Of a DNA stretch of 53,733 nucleotides, positions 44,942 to 53,350 are shown piece by piece. Source of the stretch: an uncultured Alteromonadaceae bacterium (GTDB taxonomy: Bacteria; Pseudomonadota; Gammaproteobacteria; Enterobacterales; Alteromonadaceae); assembly GCA_938085045.1 (NCBI GenBank), contig CALKGI010000067.1:1-53733 (forward strand), given 5' to 3'. Below the pieces are notes generated by a model. The model had not been told where the DNA came from and ran no database searches. It was given only the letters and a program-made list of their open reading frames with translations. Each line of letters opens with the position of its first letter. The first letter of the stretch is position 1. The translations under genes were made by a program, and so were the position numbers.

Positions 44942-45744
44942 TGAGCATACAAGCAAAGGTTCCAATACTACCTAGAGAAACCCGCCGCGCATCGCTTGAA
45001 GCAATTTACGTCAGCCAAGGTCAATGGGTAGCAAGGGATGAGACTTTATTCGACATAGAAACCGAAAAAGTCGTGCTTGAGATAATCGCCGAACAAAGCG
45101 GCATTATCGATGAGATCTTGGTCAACCAAGGTGACGCAGTTGAAGCCGAACAAGTCATCTTGACCATAAGAGAACCCACCGAGCAAGAATTAGAAGACAT
45201 TCCCGCAGCCAAAGCCGATGCAAAAGGCAAAACCAGACCAGAACCCGAGCCCCACATTATTCATGGTACCCAATGCAGTTCTGAGCTTATTGAAGTCAAT
45301 GTGCCACTTTTACCTGAAAGTGTACAAGATCCAACACTTTGCCGCCTAAACGTTGCAAAAGACGATTGGGTTGAATTTGATGATATTCTCTTTGAAATTG
45401 AAACCGATAAAGTTGTGCTTGAAATACCTGCGCCTTATTCTGGCGTGATTTGCGACATTAAAGTAGCCTTAGGTGAGCCGGTTGTTGCAGAGCAGTTAGT
45501 TTTGACAATGAAAGAACGGTTCTCGGATGCACCAAGCACTTCGCCATCGGTTACCTCGACTAAGACCAAGCCCAGCAAGCAGATGCCTAAAGAACCTGCA
45601 CCTTATGAACCTGCACCTTATGAACAAACGCCTTATGAATCAGCCCCAGATGAACCAACACAAGCCCAAGGCTCGCACTACATATTTTACGGCATAATGG
45701 CGTTTGTCGTTTTTCTAATTTTAATCGGGATATTTTTCACCTAA
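44941..45744 (+). CDS. Tail-anchored protein with two lipoyl-type domains
   Basis: The 267-residue protein has two biotinyl/lipoyl-like domains, at about 5-77 and 117-191. Each carries the lipoate-attachment pattern of 2-oxoacid dehydrogenase E2 subunits: FDIETEKVVLEI (Lys43) and FEIETDKVVLEI (Lys157). A Pro/Glu linker with PYE repeats (about 216-240) leads to one C-terminal membrane helix (246-266), so the lipoyl domains face the cytosol. There is no E2 catalytic domain and no E1 or E3 gene near. Known lipoyl domains serve central metabolism, H-protein or acetyl carrier roles, so a membrane-tethered pair coupled to a signalling operon is unusual. The gene overlaps its predecessor by one base. 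Actual lipoylation is not shown. Confidence 0.85.
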   Translation: MSIQAKVPILPRETRRASLEAIYVSQGQWVARDETLFDIETEKVVLEIIAEQSGIIDEILVNQGDAVEAEQVILTIREPTEQELEDIPAAKADAKGKTRPEPEPHIIHGTQCSSELIEVNVPLLPESVQDPTLCRLNVAKDDWVEFDDILFEIETDKVVLEIPAPYSGVICDIKVALGEPVVAEQLVLTMKERFSDAPSTSPSVTSTKTKPSKQMPKEPAPYEPAPYEQTPYESAPDEPTQAQGSHYIFYGIMAFVVFLILIGIFFT

Positions 45745-45854
45745 CAGTACAGCTCAAAAGCCAAGGTGCGTGTCCCCTAACGACATGTTCTTGAAAATCA
45801 GCTAGCAACCCTATATGGTGACTAACAATAAATAATACCATTGAGAGATAAACA

Positions 45855-46877
45855 ATGGCGGCGCTAATTGATGCTAACACTGGCAACTCCTGCTTTTTAC
45901 ATGCCCATCACAGTTTTGGTCGATTAACCTATGCGGTAGATACCCTAATCAATCAGCCTCGTATATCAAAGCATCACGCGATTATTGAATGGCACAATGA
46001 CAGTTGGCATATTCGCGACCTCAGTCGTAACGGCACTTGGCTCAATGACACCAAATTAAAACAAAATAACCGTTATCAATTGAATTTAAACGATAAAATC
46101 AGTATGGGCGACCCAGACAATCAACTGTTTTTGGTGGCGAACCTAAATGCCCCGTGCGACCTGCTCATACCCGTTGGTGCCAAAGTCTCATCCGAGCAAA
46201 CCGTTGCATTAAGCCGTTATCATTTGCTACCTAACGAGCAACATCCCGAGGTGGTTGTTTTTATCGACCCTGCTGAGCAGCAATGGTGCATTGAACACTT
46301 TGAACAACAACAAAACCCACACCAAAACCAACAAGAGAATCAAGACCAACACCATAACGTCACACCACTGAACGAGCATGATGTAATTGAATTTGGTGGA
46401 CAAAAGTGGCAATTAAAGCTCAGTCATCTCGAAACGCCAACTGAGCAATTTGAACCACTACGTCATCAGTTAGATGAACTGAACTTTGTATTTGACCTGA
46501 GTTTTGACGAAGAGGTGACCGAACTAAGATTAATCACCCCCGAAGATACCATCGAATTTTATGCCCGCAGCCATCACTATTTAACCCTTAATTTGGCAAG
46601 GTATCGCGCCAGTGACGCCCAAAATGGCATTGAACCGCAAAAACAGGGCTGGGTGTACCCCGAACAATTGATGAAAGACCTTGGCCTTGATATTAGCCAT
46701 TTGAATATTCAAATTCACCGGGCACGAAAACAGTTCTCCGATGTTTTGCATGGATTGTGCGATGCGCAATCATTAATTGTAAGGCAAGCAGGAAAATTAC
46801 GTTTTGGGGGCAGTTTGTTCAGCGTTTACAAAGGCCATAAGTTAGAATGTGAATCAAAAGGCTCTGCTGGCACATAA
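45855..46877 (+). CDS. FHA domain protein
   Basis: The 340-residue protein has an N-terminal FHA domain (about 15-95) with Gly22-Arg23, ISKHHA (Ser38, His40), and SRNGTWLN (Asn59-Gly60, Asn64), the phosphothreonine-binding residues. A Gln/Asn/His-rich linker lies near 155-170, and the C-terminal part (about 235-330, with LARYRASDAQNG and WVYPEQLMKDLGL) looks like a winged-helix-type domain. FHA proteins read threonines phosphorylated by Ser/Thr kinases, and such a kinase starts 24 bp later. GAGAG upstream of ATG 45855 is a fair ribosome site. Confidence 0.88.
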   Translation: MAALIDANTGNSCFLHAHHSFGRLTYAVDTLINQPRISKHHAIIEWHNDSWHIRDLSRNGTWLNDTKLKQNNRYQLNLNDKISMGDPDNQLFLVANLNAPCDLLIPVGAKVSSEQTVALSRYHLLPNEQHPEVVVFIDPAEQQWCIEHFEQQQNPHQNQQENQDQHHNVTPLNEHDVIEFGGQKWQLKLSHLETPTEQFEPLRHQLDELNFVFDLSFDEEVTELRLITPEDTIEFYARSHHYLTLNLARYRASDAQNGIEPQKQGWVYPEQLMKDLGLDISHLNIQIHRARKQFSDVLHGLCDAQSLIVRQAGKLRFGGSLFSVYKGHKLECESKGSAGT

Positions 46878-46901
46878 GGCGAAGTATTTAGGACATAAAA
46901 C

Positions 46902-49529
46902 GTGACAAAATCTAATAATAAATCTGAATTAACCGCTGAACAAAGCCAACAAGTTGCCTTTGCACAAGACCAATTAAAAGATTATCAATTCACCCGTTTT
47001 ATTGCAAGCGGCGGCATGGGCAGTGTGTATTTAGCTGAAGATATCCGTTTACAGCGCCCGGCTGCCATTAAAATCATCGAGGTCGCCCCGCAAACCGACG
47101 GATTAAAAGAAGCCCAAACACTGGCCCGTTTGAATCACCCCAATATTGTTCAAATATACCAGCTAGTGAGTAAAAACCAGCAAATGGCACTGGTAATGGA
47201 ATACTTGCCCGGTAAAACATTACAGCAATGCCTGCGCGAACAACTTATACCGCTAGCGCTTAAATTACAGTGGCTGTGTCAAATCAGCAGTGGTTTAGCA
47301 GCTGCGCACGATGCAGGCATTATTCACTGTGACTTAAAGCTAAGCAATGTGCTGCTAGATGAAAACAATACGGTTAAAATCACCGATTTTGGTATTGCTC
47401 AAAACGCTCATTTACAAAGCAAAGACAAGAATTATACCCAGCCCACCGACCAAACCAGTCGTGGTTCTATGGTGTCGATGTCGCCTGAGCAATTACAAAA
47501 TCACCCCATAGATTTTCGCAGTGATTTGTTTTCATTGGGTATTTTGGCCTTTCAAATGATTGTTGGCCAGCACCCTTTTGCTGGCGGACAAGTGACAGGT
47601 TCGGCTGCACAAATGGGCAAAAGAATTGTCGAATCAAACCCTATGGATGCCTCAGAGGTGGCCCCTGCATTACCGCCAACATTGGTTAAACTGCTCAATC
47701 AACTATTAAACAAAAACCCGCAACAAAGGCCGCAAAGCTCCAGCAATGTTGCCCAACGTTTTAGCCAAATTTTAACAACGGTGACCCAACAAGAAATTCT
47801 CAATCAAGACACTGAAGTGTTTGATGAATCTGTAGCAACTGCGGTAAAAAAACCAAAAATCAATAAGCGGATGTTATTAGCGGCGGCCGGCGTTTTACTA
47901 GCCATAAGTGCTGCATTTATTATGTATGTAGGCAAAAACGCTGAACAGCCTGTGCGCTATATCGCGGTATTACAACCGAGTTATACCGCCACTGATGGGA
48001 CCAATCCAAGTCAAAAAGATTGGTTGCGAGGCACCATCGACGAAGCTATCCGTCAAAGCATCATGAGTAGTAAAGGATTGCAGCTGATCTCACGTAAAGA
48101 AGTCAAAGCAATCGATGGCAGTGTTAAAATGATTGGTGAAGCCACGGGAGCTACCGACATTTTGACCACTGAGTTCGATTGTGATCTTACCCGCTGCAAT
48201 GTCACCTTGTCGCAGTTGGGTGGCAAAAATTGGGCGGTGCAAAAACGCCAGCATTGGGTGATTTTAACCGAGAATTTTTCCACTATTTATCAAACCAGCC
48301 TGTCACACTTTGCCGAACTTTATCCACAGGCAAAAGATAATGCGGTCACTCAACATCCTATTAACGAACAGGACCACCTCAAATATATCAAGCTCTATCA
48401 TCAGGTGACTTATGAGGGGATTAGAAATGAAGCGGCTCTTATTGAGCTAAAACAAGTGCTAACCAGTTCACCGCATTTAATTGGCGGGTATCAGCTATTT
48501 CGTGAAGTCACCCGTTACTTATACAGTCAAAACGAGGATAAAAAGTACCCCCAGCAACTGAAGCAACTCATGCAAGCTGCGCCACCCCAATACCGATATA
48601 GCATCGCACAAACGATTGATGCCTTTTGGCTTGCCATTACCCTAAATGACTTGGATGAAGCAAAAAAACAGCTTGAAGTAGCCGAGCAAAGAGGGATTTA
48701 CGAGACCCAGTTAATTGAGTTGAAGGCACATTGGTTTAAAGCCAACAACGAGTTGACGCAATCAGTTGCCTATTTCCAAAAGTTGCTTAAATTGCGTCCC
48801 AGTGCGGCCACTGAATACAACCTCGCCCTAAGCTATGTATGGAAAAGCGAATTTGCGCCAGCCAAAATACACTTGCAGAATATTTTACGCATCATGCCTA
48901 ATGACTATGATACCAACCAAATGCTCGGTGCTATTGCGTTATTTGAAGGTGACATCAAACAGGCCATTATCGCCTTTGAAAAAATTGTCGTAAAAGACCC
49001 TAAAAGTAGCGATTTAAGTAATTTAGGCCTCGCTTATTCTTTGATTGGGCAACATAAAAAGGCGCTGAAATTTGCTGAGTTGGCGGTTAAAAAAAACCCA
49101 CAACATCCCACCTGGATATTGAACTTTGCTGATGCCCTATCAGTTACCGGGCAGCCTGAGCAGGCTAGAATTCATTATCAACAAGTAATAAAGCGCCATG
49201 AAGGCAAAAAAGGCACTAAATCTTGGTTAGAAAAAGCGCAAGCTTTGGTGCATATCGATGAAAATGAAGCAGCCATAAAAGCATTAAATCAAGCCAAAAA
49301 GTTGGCACCAAACAATGGCGAAGTCGCCTTCACCGCTGCGCTAGTTTATGCCCAGCTAGATGAACAAACCTCTGCTGTAGCGCAGATAGAAGAAGCTTTG
49401 GCCAAAGACATCGGCATCGTTTGGTTTAATTTGCCGTGGTTTGACCGTTTATGTGACAACCAACAATTTATTCGCGTAATGACAAAAAATGGCAATTCAA
49501 CGCGTTGTGCTAACTATCGCCAGAACTAA
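46902..49529 (+). CDS. Transmembrane Ser/Thr protein kinase with C-terminal TPR repeats
   Basis: The start is a GTG with AGGA 8 nt upstream. The 875-residue product has a kinase domain (about 28-292): glycine loop ASGGMGSVYLAE, Lys57 in AIKII, Glu70, catalytic Asp144 in HCDLKLSN, DFG (162-164) and SPE (194-196). The usual Arg of HRD is Cys143, which makes it a non-RD kinase. One membrane helix (323-344) leads to an outer domain (about 350-460; IAVLQP, then DEAIRQSI) of a type seen before TPR arrays, then TPR-like repeats (about 490-860). It can phosphorylate the FHA, lipoyl or membrane proteins of the locus; targets are not shown. Non-RD kinases often lack activation-loop control. Confidence 0.92.
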   Translation: MTKSNNKSELTAEQSQQVAFAQDQLKDYQFTRFIASGGMGSVYLAEDIRLQRPAAIKIIEVAPQTDGLKEAQTLARLNHPNIVQIYQLVSKNQQMALVMEYLPGKTLQQCLREQLIPLALKLQWLCQISSGLAAAHDAGIIHCDLKLSNVLLDENNTVKITDFGIAQNAHLQSKDKNYTQPTDQTSRGSMVSMSPEQLQNHPIDFRSDLFSLGILAFQMIVGQHPFAGGQVTGSAAQMGKRIVESNPMDASEVAPALPPTLVKLLNQLLNKNPQQRPQSSSNVAQRFSQILTTVTQQEILNQDTEVFDESVATAVKKPKINKRMLLAAAGVLLAISAAFIMYVGKNAEQPVRYIAVLQPSYTATDGTNPSQKDWLRGTIDEAIRQSIMSSKGLQLISRKEVKAIDGSVKMIGEATGATDILTTEFDCDLTRCNVTLSQLGGKNWAVQKRQHWVILTENFSTIYQTSLSHFAELYPQAKDNAVTQHPINEQDHLKYIKLYHQVTYEGIRNEAALIELKQVLTSSPHLIGGYQLFREVTRYLYSQNEDKKYPQQLKQLMQAAPPQYRYSIAQTIDAFWLAITLNDLDEAKKQLEVAEQRGIYETQLIELKAHWFKANNELTQSVAYFQKLLKLRPSAATEYNLALSYVWKSEFAPAKIHLQNILRIMPNDYDTNQMLGAIALFEGDIKQAIIAFEKIVVKDPKSSDLSNLGLAYSLIGQHKKALKFAELAVKKNPQHPTWILNFADALSVTGQPEQARIHYQQVIKRHEGKKGTKSWLEKAQALVHIDENEAAIKALNQAKKLAPNNGEVAFTAALVYAQLDEQTSAVAQIEEALAKDIGIVWFNLPWFDRLCDNQQFIRVMTKNGNSTRCANYRQN

Positions 49530-50203
49530 TTACTACCTTTGCTTATACCAATGCCAACGCTGGGATCTGAAGTGCTGGTTTTGCCAGAAATCGAATCTAT
49601 TGCTTTGAGATTAAAAGTCAAATAGTCATAAAACATGGCGTTTAGTTCGCATGAATTTATTCGATCTTTCTCTTTGTTTAAGAGCTGGAGCCCTTTATTA
49701 AGTGCATCCATTCGCTTTTGTGGGATCTGATCTCGACCTGAAAACAGAGTCTGTTCAATCATTGATATGTCTTTGCCTATTCCCTTTAGGGCATTTTCCC
49801 GTGTAACCTTTGCTAACCCAGTAATTTCGACCTTCATAGTCTTTTTGTTGGTAGTTAGAGAGGTTGCATACGAATACCACTCATTACTTCCTTTACCATC
49901 ACTCTTACCATCGGCTTGGTGTGATTCGAACCCTGAATCTAGGCTGTTTATATCTTTCACGTCAACAAACTGCCAATTTGTGTTTTCTGCGTCATCTGTA
50001 AGCGTTATTTCCAGCGTTGTTGTTAATTTTTCATCCGCAAAACACAGATAATGCGTAGCACCATTTATCAAATCACCAGTCCAATCATCTAACGTTTCGT
50101 CTGTTTGCTCACTGGTGAAAGATGGCGTAACAGTAAACTTTTTAATAAGGTCATTCTTGTCGATATTGAATGTGTTATCTGTAGTAGGGGTATTTCTGAT
50201 CAT
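49526..50203 (-). CDS. Acidic cytosolic-type protein, unknown function
   Basis: The 225-residue protein has no signal peptide or membrane helix, is rich in Asp, Thr, Ser and Lys, and has two cysteines (YLCFAD, NSCELN). A helical part (about 140-200, with MDALNKGLQLLNKEKDRI) follows a beta-like first half. Its stop overlaps the kinase gene stop on the other strand by 4 bp. I know no family. An outer-membrane or secreted role by another route cannot be excluded. Confidence 0.7.
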   Translation of the reverse strand: MIRNTPTTDNTFNIDKNDLIKKFTVTPSFTSEQTDETLDDWTGDLINGATHYLCFADEKLTTTLEITLTDDAENTNWQFVDVKDINSLDSGFESHQADGKSDGKGSNEWYSYATSLTTNKKTMKVEITGLAKVTRENALKGIGKDISMIEQTLFSGRDQIPQKRMDALNKGLQLLNKEKDRINSCELNAMFYDYLTFNLKAIDSISGKTSTSDPSVGIGISKGSN

Positions 50204-50310
50204 TGTATTGCCCTCTTTTTTGTCATTAGATTTATTGTCAATTGCTCAAAATACCTGATGAATATAGCAAACAACATCGCAAAGTTGACAGGTGAATAGC
50301 ATCAAAAATG

Positions 50311-50337
50311 ACGCCGAAATGTTAGCCATTTCGGCGT
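50311..50337 (-). terminator. Terminator of the small beta protein gene
   Basis: ACGCCGAAATG (50311-50321) pairs perfectly with CATTTCGGCGT (50327-50337) over a 5-nt loop; on the minus strand it is followed by CA and five T. Confidence 0.75.
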
Positions 50338-50348
50338 TCAACCAACAA

Positions 50349-50582
50349 CTAGCTTTTGGTCCACTTGGTGTTGTTTGACCAAATGATCTCGTTACCAGAC
50401 AAAGTGCCCGTCAGTACACCTTTGTCATATCTGAAGTTTGCTGTGACTTTGTCACCTTCGTAAAACGCCTGATAGCTATCTTGCGGATGAGTGCTAATTT
50501 TCAGCGCCAATACCTGCCAATCGCCAGTGACTGTGATAGTTTCTTTTAATTCGTCAGTCCAAGTACCAGTAAAGTTGCTCAT
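50349..50582 (-). CDS. Small beta-rich protein, unknown function
   Basis: ATG 50582 has AGGA at a proper distance; a start at 50630 would add 16 unlikely residues. The 77-residue product alternates hydrophobic and polar residues, as in a small beta barrel: FTGTWTDELKETITVTGDW, then VLTGTLSGNEIIWSNNTKW. The repeated G-x-W/L and T-G-T-W/L pattern suggests two related halves, as in lipocalin-like or inhibitor-like mini barrels. There is no signal peptide. I know no named family. Confidence 0.72.
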   Translation of the reverse strand: MSNFTGTWTDELKETITVTGDWQVLALKISTHPQDSYQAFYEGDKVTANFRYDKGVLTGTLSGNEIIWSNNTKWTKS

Positions 50583-50800
50583 AATCGTATTCCTATTGGT
50601 TAGTTTGTTTATAAAAATAATAAGTGCCAAACGTTGCGGTTAATGCTTGTTGGCTCTTTGTTGTTTCAACAGGACGAATCATAAGGGATGGGATATTACG
50701 CGTACATTACGGGGTCTTACCGATGAGGTTTTTTAAAGGGACAAGAAGATAAAAGGGCAATCACAGGGGATGGTCCCTACAATTGCCCGCGCAGGCGAAC

Positions 50801-52774
50801 CTACTTCCAGAGCCCCTGCCAAATCTCATTACCATGAATATAATAAACGGTATCGGCGTGAATAATCGAACGGTCTTCTTGGCCGCCATTAAAGCTATAA
50901 TCTTGAGGTAGGTTATCGACTTGCAATGCACTTTTATCAACCAACTCGCCGCCATTATCGGTGATATTAACTTCTAACAATTGCAAAGAGTTACCATACT
51001 CCCAACCCCCCTCAGCATTGATATACCAACTGCTAACTGGTAGCGCAAAACGGTGTTCATTGTCGGTCATTTTAATATAAGTCAGCGCATGATGATCCCA
51101 CTCCACTGGTGTATAACCATTGGGATAAACCACCGTGCCAAGCTCCAGCGGGTTAGCCGGATCTGACACATCAAACAACGATACTTTGGCACCTTCATCT
51201 ATAGGGGTGGTGTTTGCCGTGCCGACTTCGCCATTACCGGGCAACCGGTTAGGGTCAACCTGCTGGCCGATGCCCAACAACAAATTGTCGTTAATTGGAT
51301 GCAAATAAGACGAAAACCCCGGCACCTCAAGCTCACCAGCAATTTTTGGATTGCTCGCATCGGCCAAATCAAGCACATACAAAGGGTCAATGCGTAAATA
51401 AGTCACAATGTACGCTTTGTCTTCAAAATACCTGACCGCATAAATATCTTCACCCGGCTTGCCGATAGGCTCGGGGTGTAAATCATTGGGTAACTGGCTG
51501 ATAATATTCAATTTGTTATCTTGCGGTTGGGTGTTTAACACATATAAGTTATGTTTAATCTCACCAGCTTCAAAGTTAGAGGTGACCACTCGCAAGGTAT
51601 TTTGATATTCACTAAGACGAAAGCTTGGATTGCTCCAACCAAAATAACCATCAACAGTACCCGCGCCCACATAATCAAGGGCATTGCCAAGGTCAAACTT
51701 GTGGATCACCGATTGCTCAAAATTGTCGGTTGCCATTAAATAAATCGCGTTACTTGAAGCATAAAGCCCTTGAGTCACCGCATTAATACAAACCGACTCA
51801 ATATTATCTGGCTGACTCAAGTCGATGGTAGTCAAGGTAACAATACTGTCGTAACCATCGCTAGAGCCGGCATCTTCGGGGATAAAACAGCTTTGCGGGT
51901 CAACCAAATTGTGCACAGTGTTGTCGGCTTTGGTCAGCTTAGGCATCAAAGTGTTAACGTCAATCGCACGAATCAAATCAAAATTGGCTTGTTTATCGGC
52001 ATCGGTATGCGCGCCATAATTAATGCCCTCAACCTTGGGCGAAAAACTACTGACCACATACACCTTATTGTCGATTCTGCGGCTCGACAGCAAATAACCA
52101 TCGAATGAAATAGCATTATTCATAGTGGCTTGTTCTGGTGTGGCCACATCATAAATCTCGACTTCAACTTTTTGTTCAAACGGATGCCATACATCAATCG
52201 GCATAATGTCATACCAACTAGACGAATGACCAACCACAGTCAATTTATCGCTGTGTAAATACAGACCCGACATAGAATTTAAAGCCCCTTGGGGCGTCAA
52301 TACAGCAACCTCTTCCATCGTAGTATCAGGTTGGCGTTTCATGATTTTAACGTAATCGCTTTGCATGGCAGTGCCGCCAGCCAGCGGATTGTAATAACTG
52401 CGGGCGGCCATATAAAGATAATCGCCATCGTATTTAATCCGGTCGGCTTCATCCACTCCTGCCTCTTGCACATTAGTACTCGAATAACCACTAGCGGCGT
52501 CACCCGCCTGCGTGGTAGAAGGTGTAGCAGTACAATTTGCGCAGCTTTCAAACTGCGAAATACTCGATGTGTACAAACCGTTTTTAAGATGATTAGCAAA
52601 AGAAGTGGCACTAGATGATTTTAATGGCTGTAACGATACCTTGGCCGAATTAACCTCAACCAACTGACGAGTGACCTCGTCGTCATTGCTGCTACCTCCA
52701 CCGCCACCACAGGCAGACAATAATAAAGTTGAAGAAAATGCCAACAACGGCAATCTAAAGCGTTGGTAATTCAT
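50801..52774 (-). CDS. Beta-propeller domain lipoprotein (Beta_propel family)
   Basis: The 657-residue protein has a lipoprotein signal (LLAFSSTLLLSACGGGG, lipid Cys22) and the marks of secreted proteins with a C-terminal beta-propeller distantly related to WD40 (PF09826): NVQEAGVDEADRIKYDGDYLY (about 100-120), YIVTYLRIDPLYVLDLAD and GTVVYPNGYTPVEWDHHA. A Gly/Ser spacer follows the lipid Cys. The role is unknown; such proteins are seen at the surface of bacteria and archaea. Four bases of the propeller motif are intact and the gene looks complete. Confidence 0.88.
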   Translation of the reverse strand: MNYQRFRLPLLAFSSTLLLSACGGGGGSSNDDEVTRQLVEVNSAKVSLQPLKSSSATSFANHLKNGLYTSSISQFESCANCTATPSTTQAGDAASGYSSTNVQEAGVDEADRIKYDGDYLYMAARSYYNPLAGGTAMQSDYVKIMKRQPDTTMEEVAVLTPQGALNSMSGLYLHSDKLTVVGHSSSWYDIMPIDVWHPFEQKVEVEIYDVATPEQATMNNAISFDGYLLSSRRIDNKVYVVSSFSPKVEGINYGAHTDADKQANFDLIRAIDVNTLMPKLTKADNTVHNLVDPQSCFIPEDAGSSDGYDSIVTLTTIDLSQPDNIESVCINAVTQGLYASSNAIYLMATDNFEQSVIHKFDLGNALDYVGAGTVDGYFGWSNPSFRLSEYQNTLRVVTSNFEAGEIKHNLYVLNTQPQDNKLNIISQLPNDLHPEPIGKPGEDIYAVRYFEDKAYIVTYLRIDPLYVLDLADASNPKIAGELEVPGFSSYLHPINDNLLLGIGQQVDPNRLPGNGEVGTANTTPIDEGAKVSLFDVSDPANPLELGTVVYPNGYTPVEWDHHALTYIKMTDNEHRFALPVSSWYINAEGGWEYGNSLQLLEVNITDNGGELVDKSALQVDNLPQDYSFNGGQEDRSIIHADTVYYIHGNEIWQGLWK

Positions 52775-53005
52775 TGGATATCCTTAATAATCTTATTCGA
52801 ATTGGCTTATTGATACTCTAGACCTTTATGCTAACAACAGTTGTAGCACTTTGATAAGAAATGTAATTATGTGTAATTGTGTAGGTGACACACTAATCAG
52901 CAGCACAATAAATAAGCCCTATAAAGGTTACAACTGATTTTGTTGACAACCTGAATTTGACACACTAGTATTGCCGCCAATTTTTCCCCAATAACATTAA
53001 TAATA

Positions 53006-53220
53006 ATGAAGCGCCTTTTAACTGCGACAACCCTAGCATTGCTTGTAACCCCAGCAACACACCAACACCTATGCCGACGAATACGGCGTATTTGTAGTTA
53101 ATTGCAAATCGTACCGGGTACCACATGTTGTTAATTATATAAAACTCGTTCAAACCTCACCCGGAGGATGGGGCGAGGCACGAGCCGTAGTTAGCGCTTG
53201 CGCGTAATCCATCGATTACT
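53006..53220 (+). pseudogene. Likely 5' remnant of an exported protein gene, frameshifted
   Basis: ATG 53006 opens a signal-peptide-like MKRLLTATTLALLVTPA, but the frame ends at 53101. A second open frame, shifted at about 53055, reads NTYADEYGVFVVNCKSYRVP and runs on into the palindromic repeat that starts at 53163, ending near 53218. Together with the FG-GAP frame after the repeat, this looks like one exported FG-GAP gene broken by a frameshift and an insertion. There is no good ribosome site at 53006, so the call is tentative. Confidence 0.35.
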
Positions 53221-53349
53221 CTAACCCAACACAAACCTTATATTTAATTTTTATCGATGTAGCAGTTCGAATCGGTCCAGTATCTAAAGTTGGTGTTAGC
53301 CCGATGCAACCGATGGGTTACGGCTCGTTCCTCACCTAACCCATCCTCC
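53163..53349. repeat. Palindromic repeat element, 187 bp
   Basis: The left arm (53163-53190) and right arm (53318-53349) are inverted copies: GGAGGATGGG (53163-53172) with CCCATCCTCC (53340-53349), and ACGAGCCGTA (53180-53189) with TACGGCTCGT (53319-53328), with a small length difference between the blocks. The size is near that of the mobile element at 37143-37331, but the end sequences differ and no target duplication was seen. It lies right before the open FG-GAP frame. Confidence 0.6.
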
Positions 53350-53350
53350 A

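Noticed and set aside
45855..49529. Type VI secretion link for the FHA and kinase genes
   Set aside because: FHA and Ser/Thr kinase genes also occur in type VI clusters, but no Tss structural gene is in the window, and the Rhs protein has a signal peptide and no PAAR domain.
52965..53153. 62-codon minus-strand hydrophobic frame
   Set aside because: No ribosome site; the plus strand of the same stretch carries a more credible signal-peptide start and a remnant frame.
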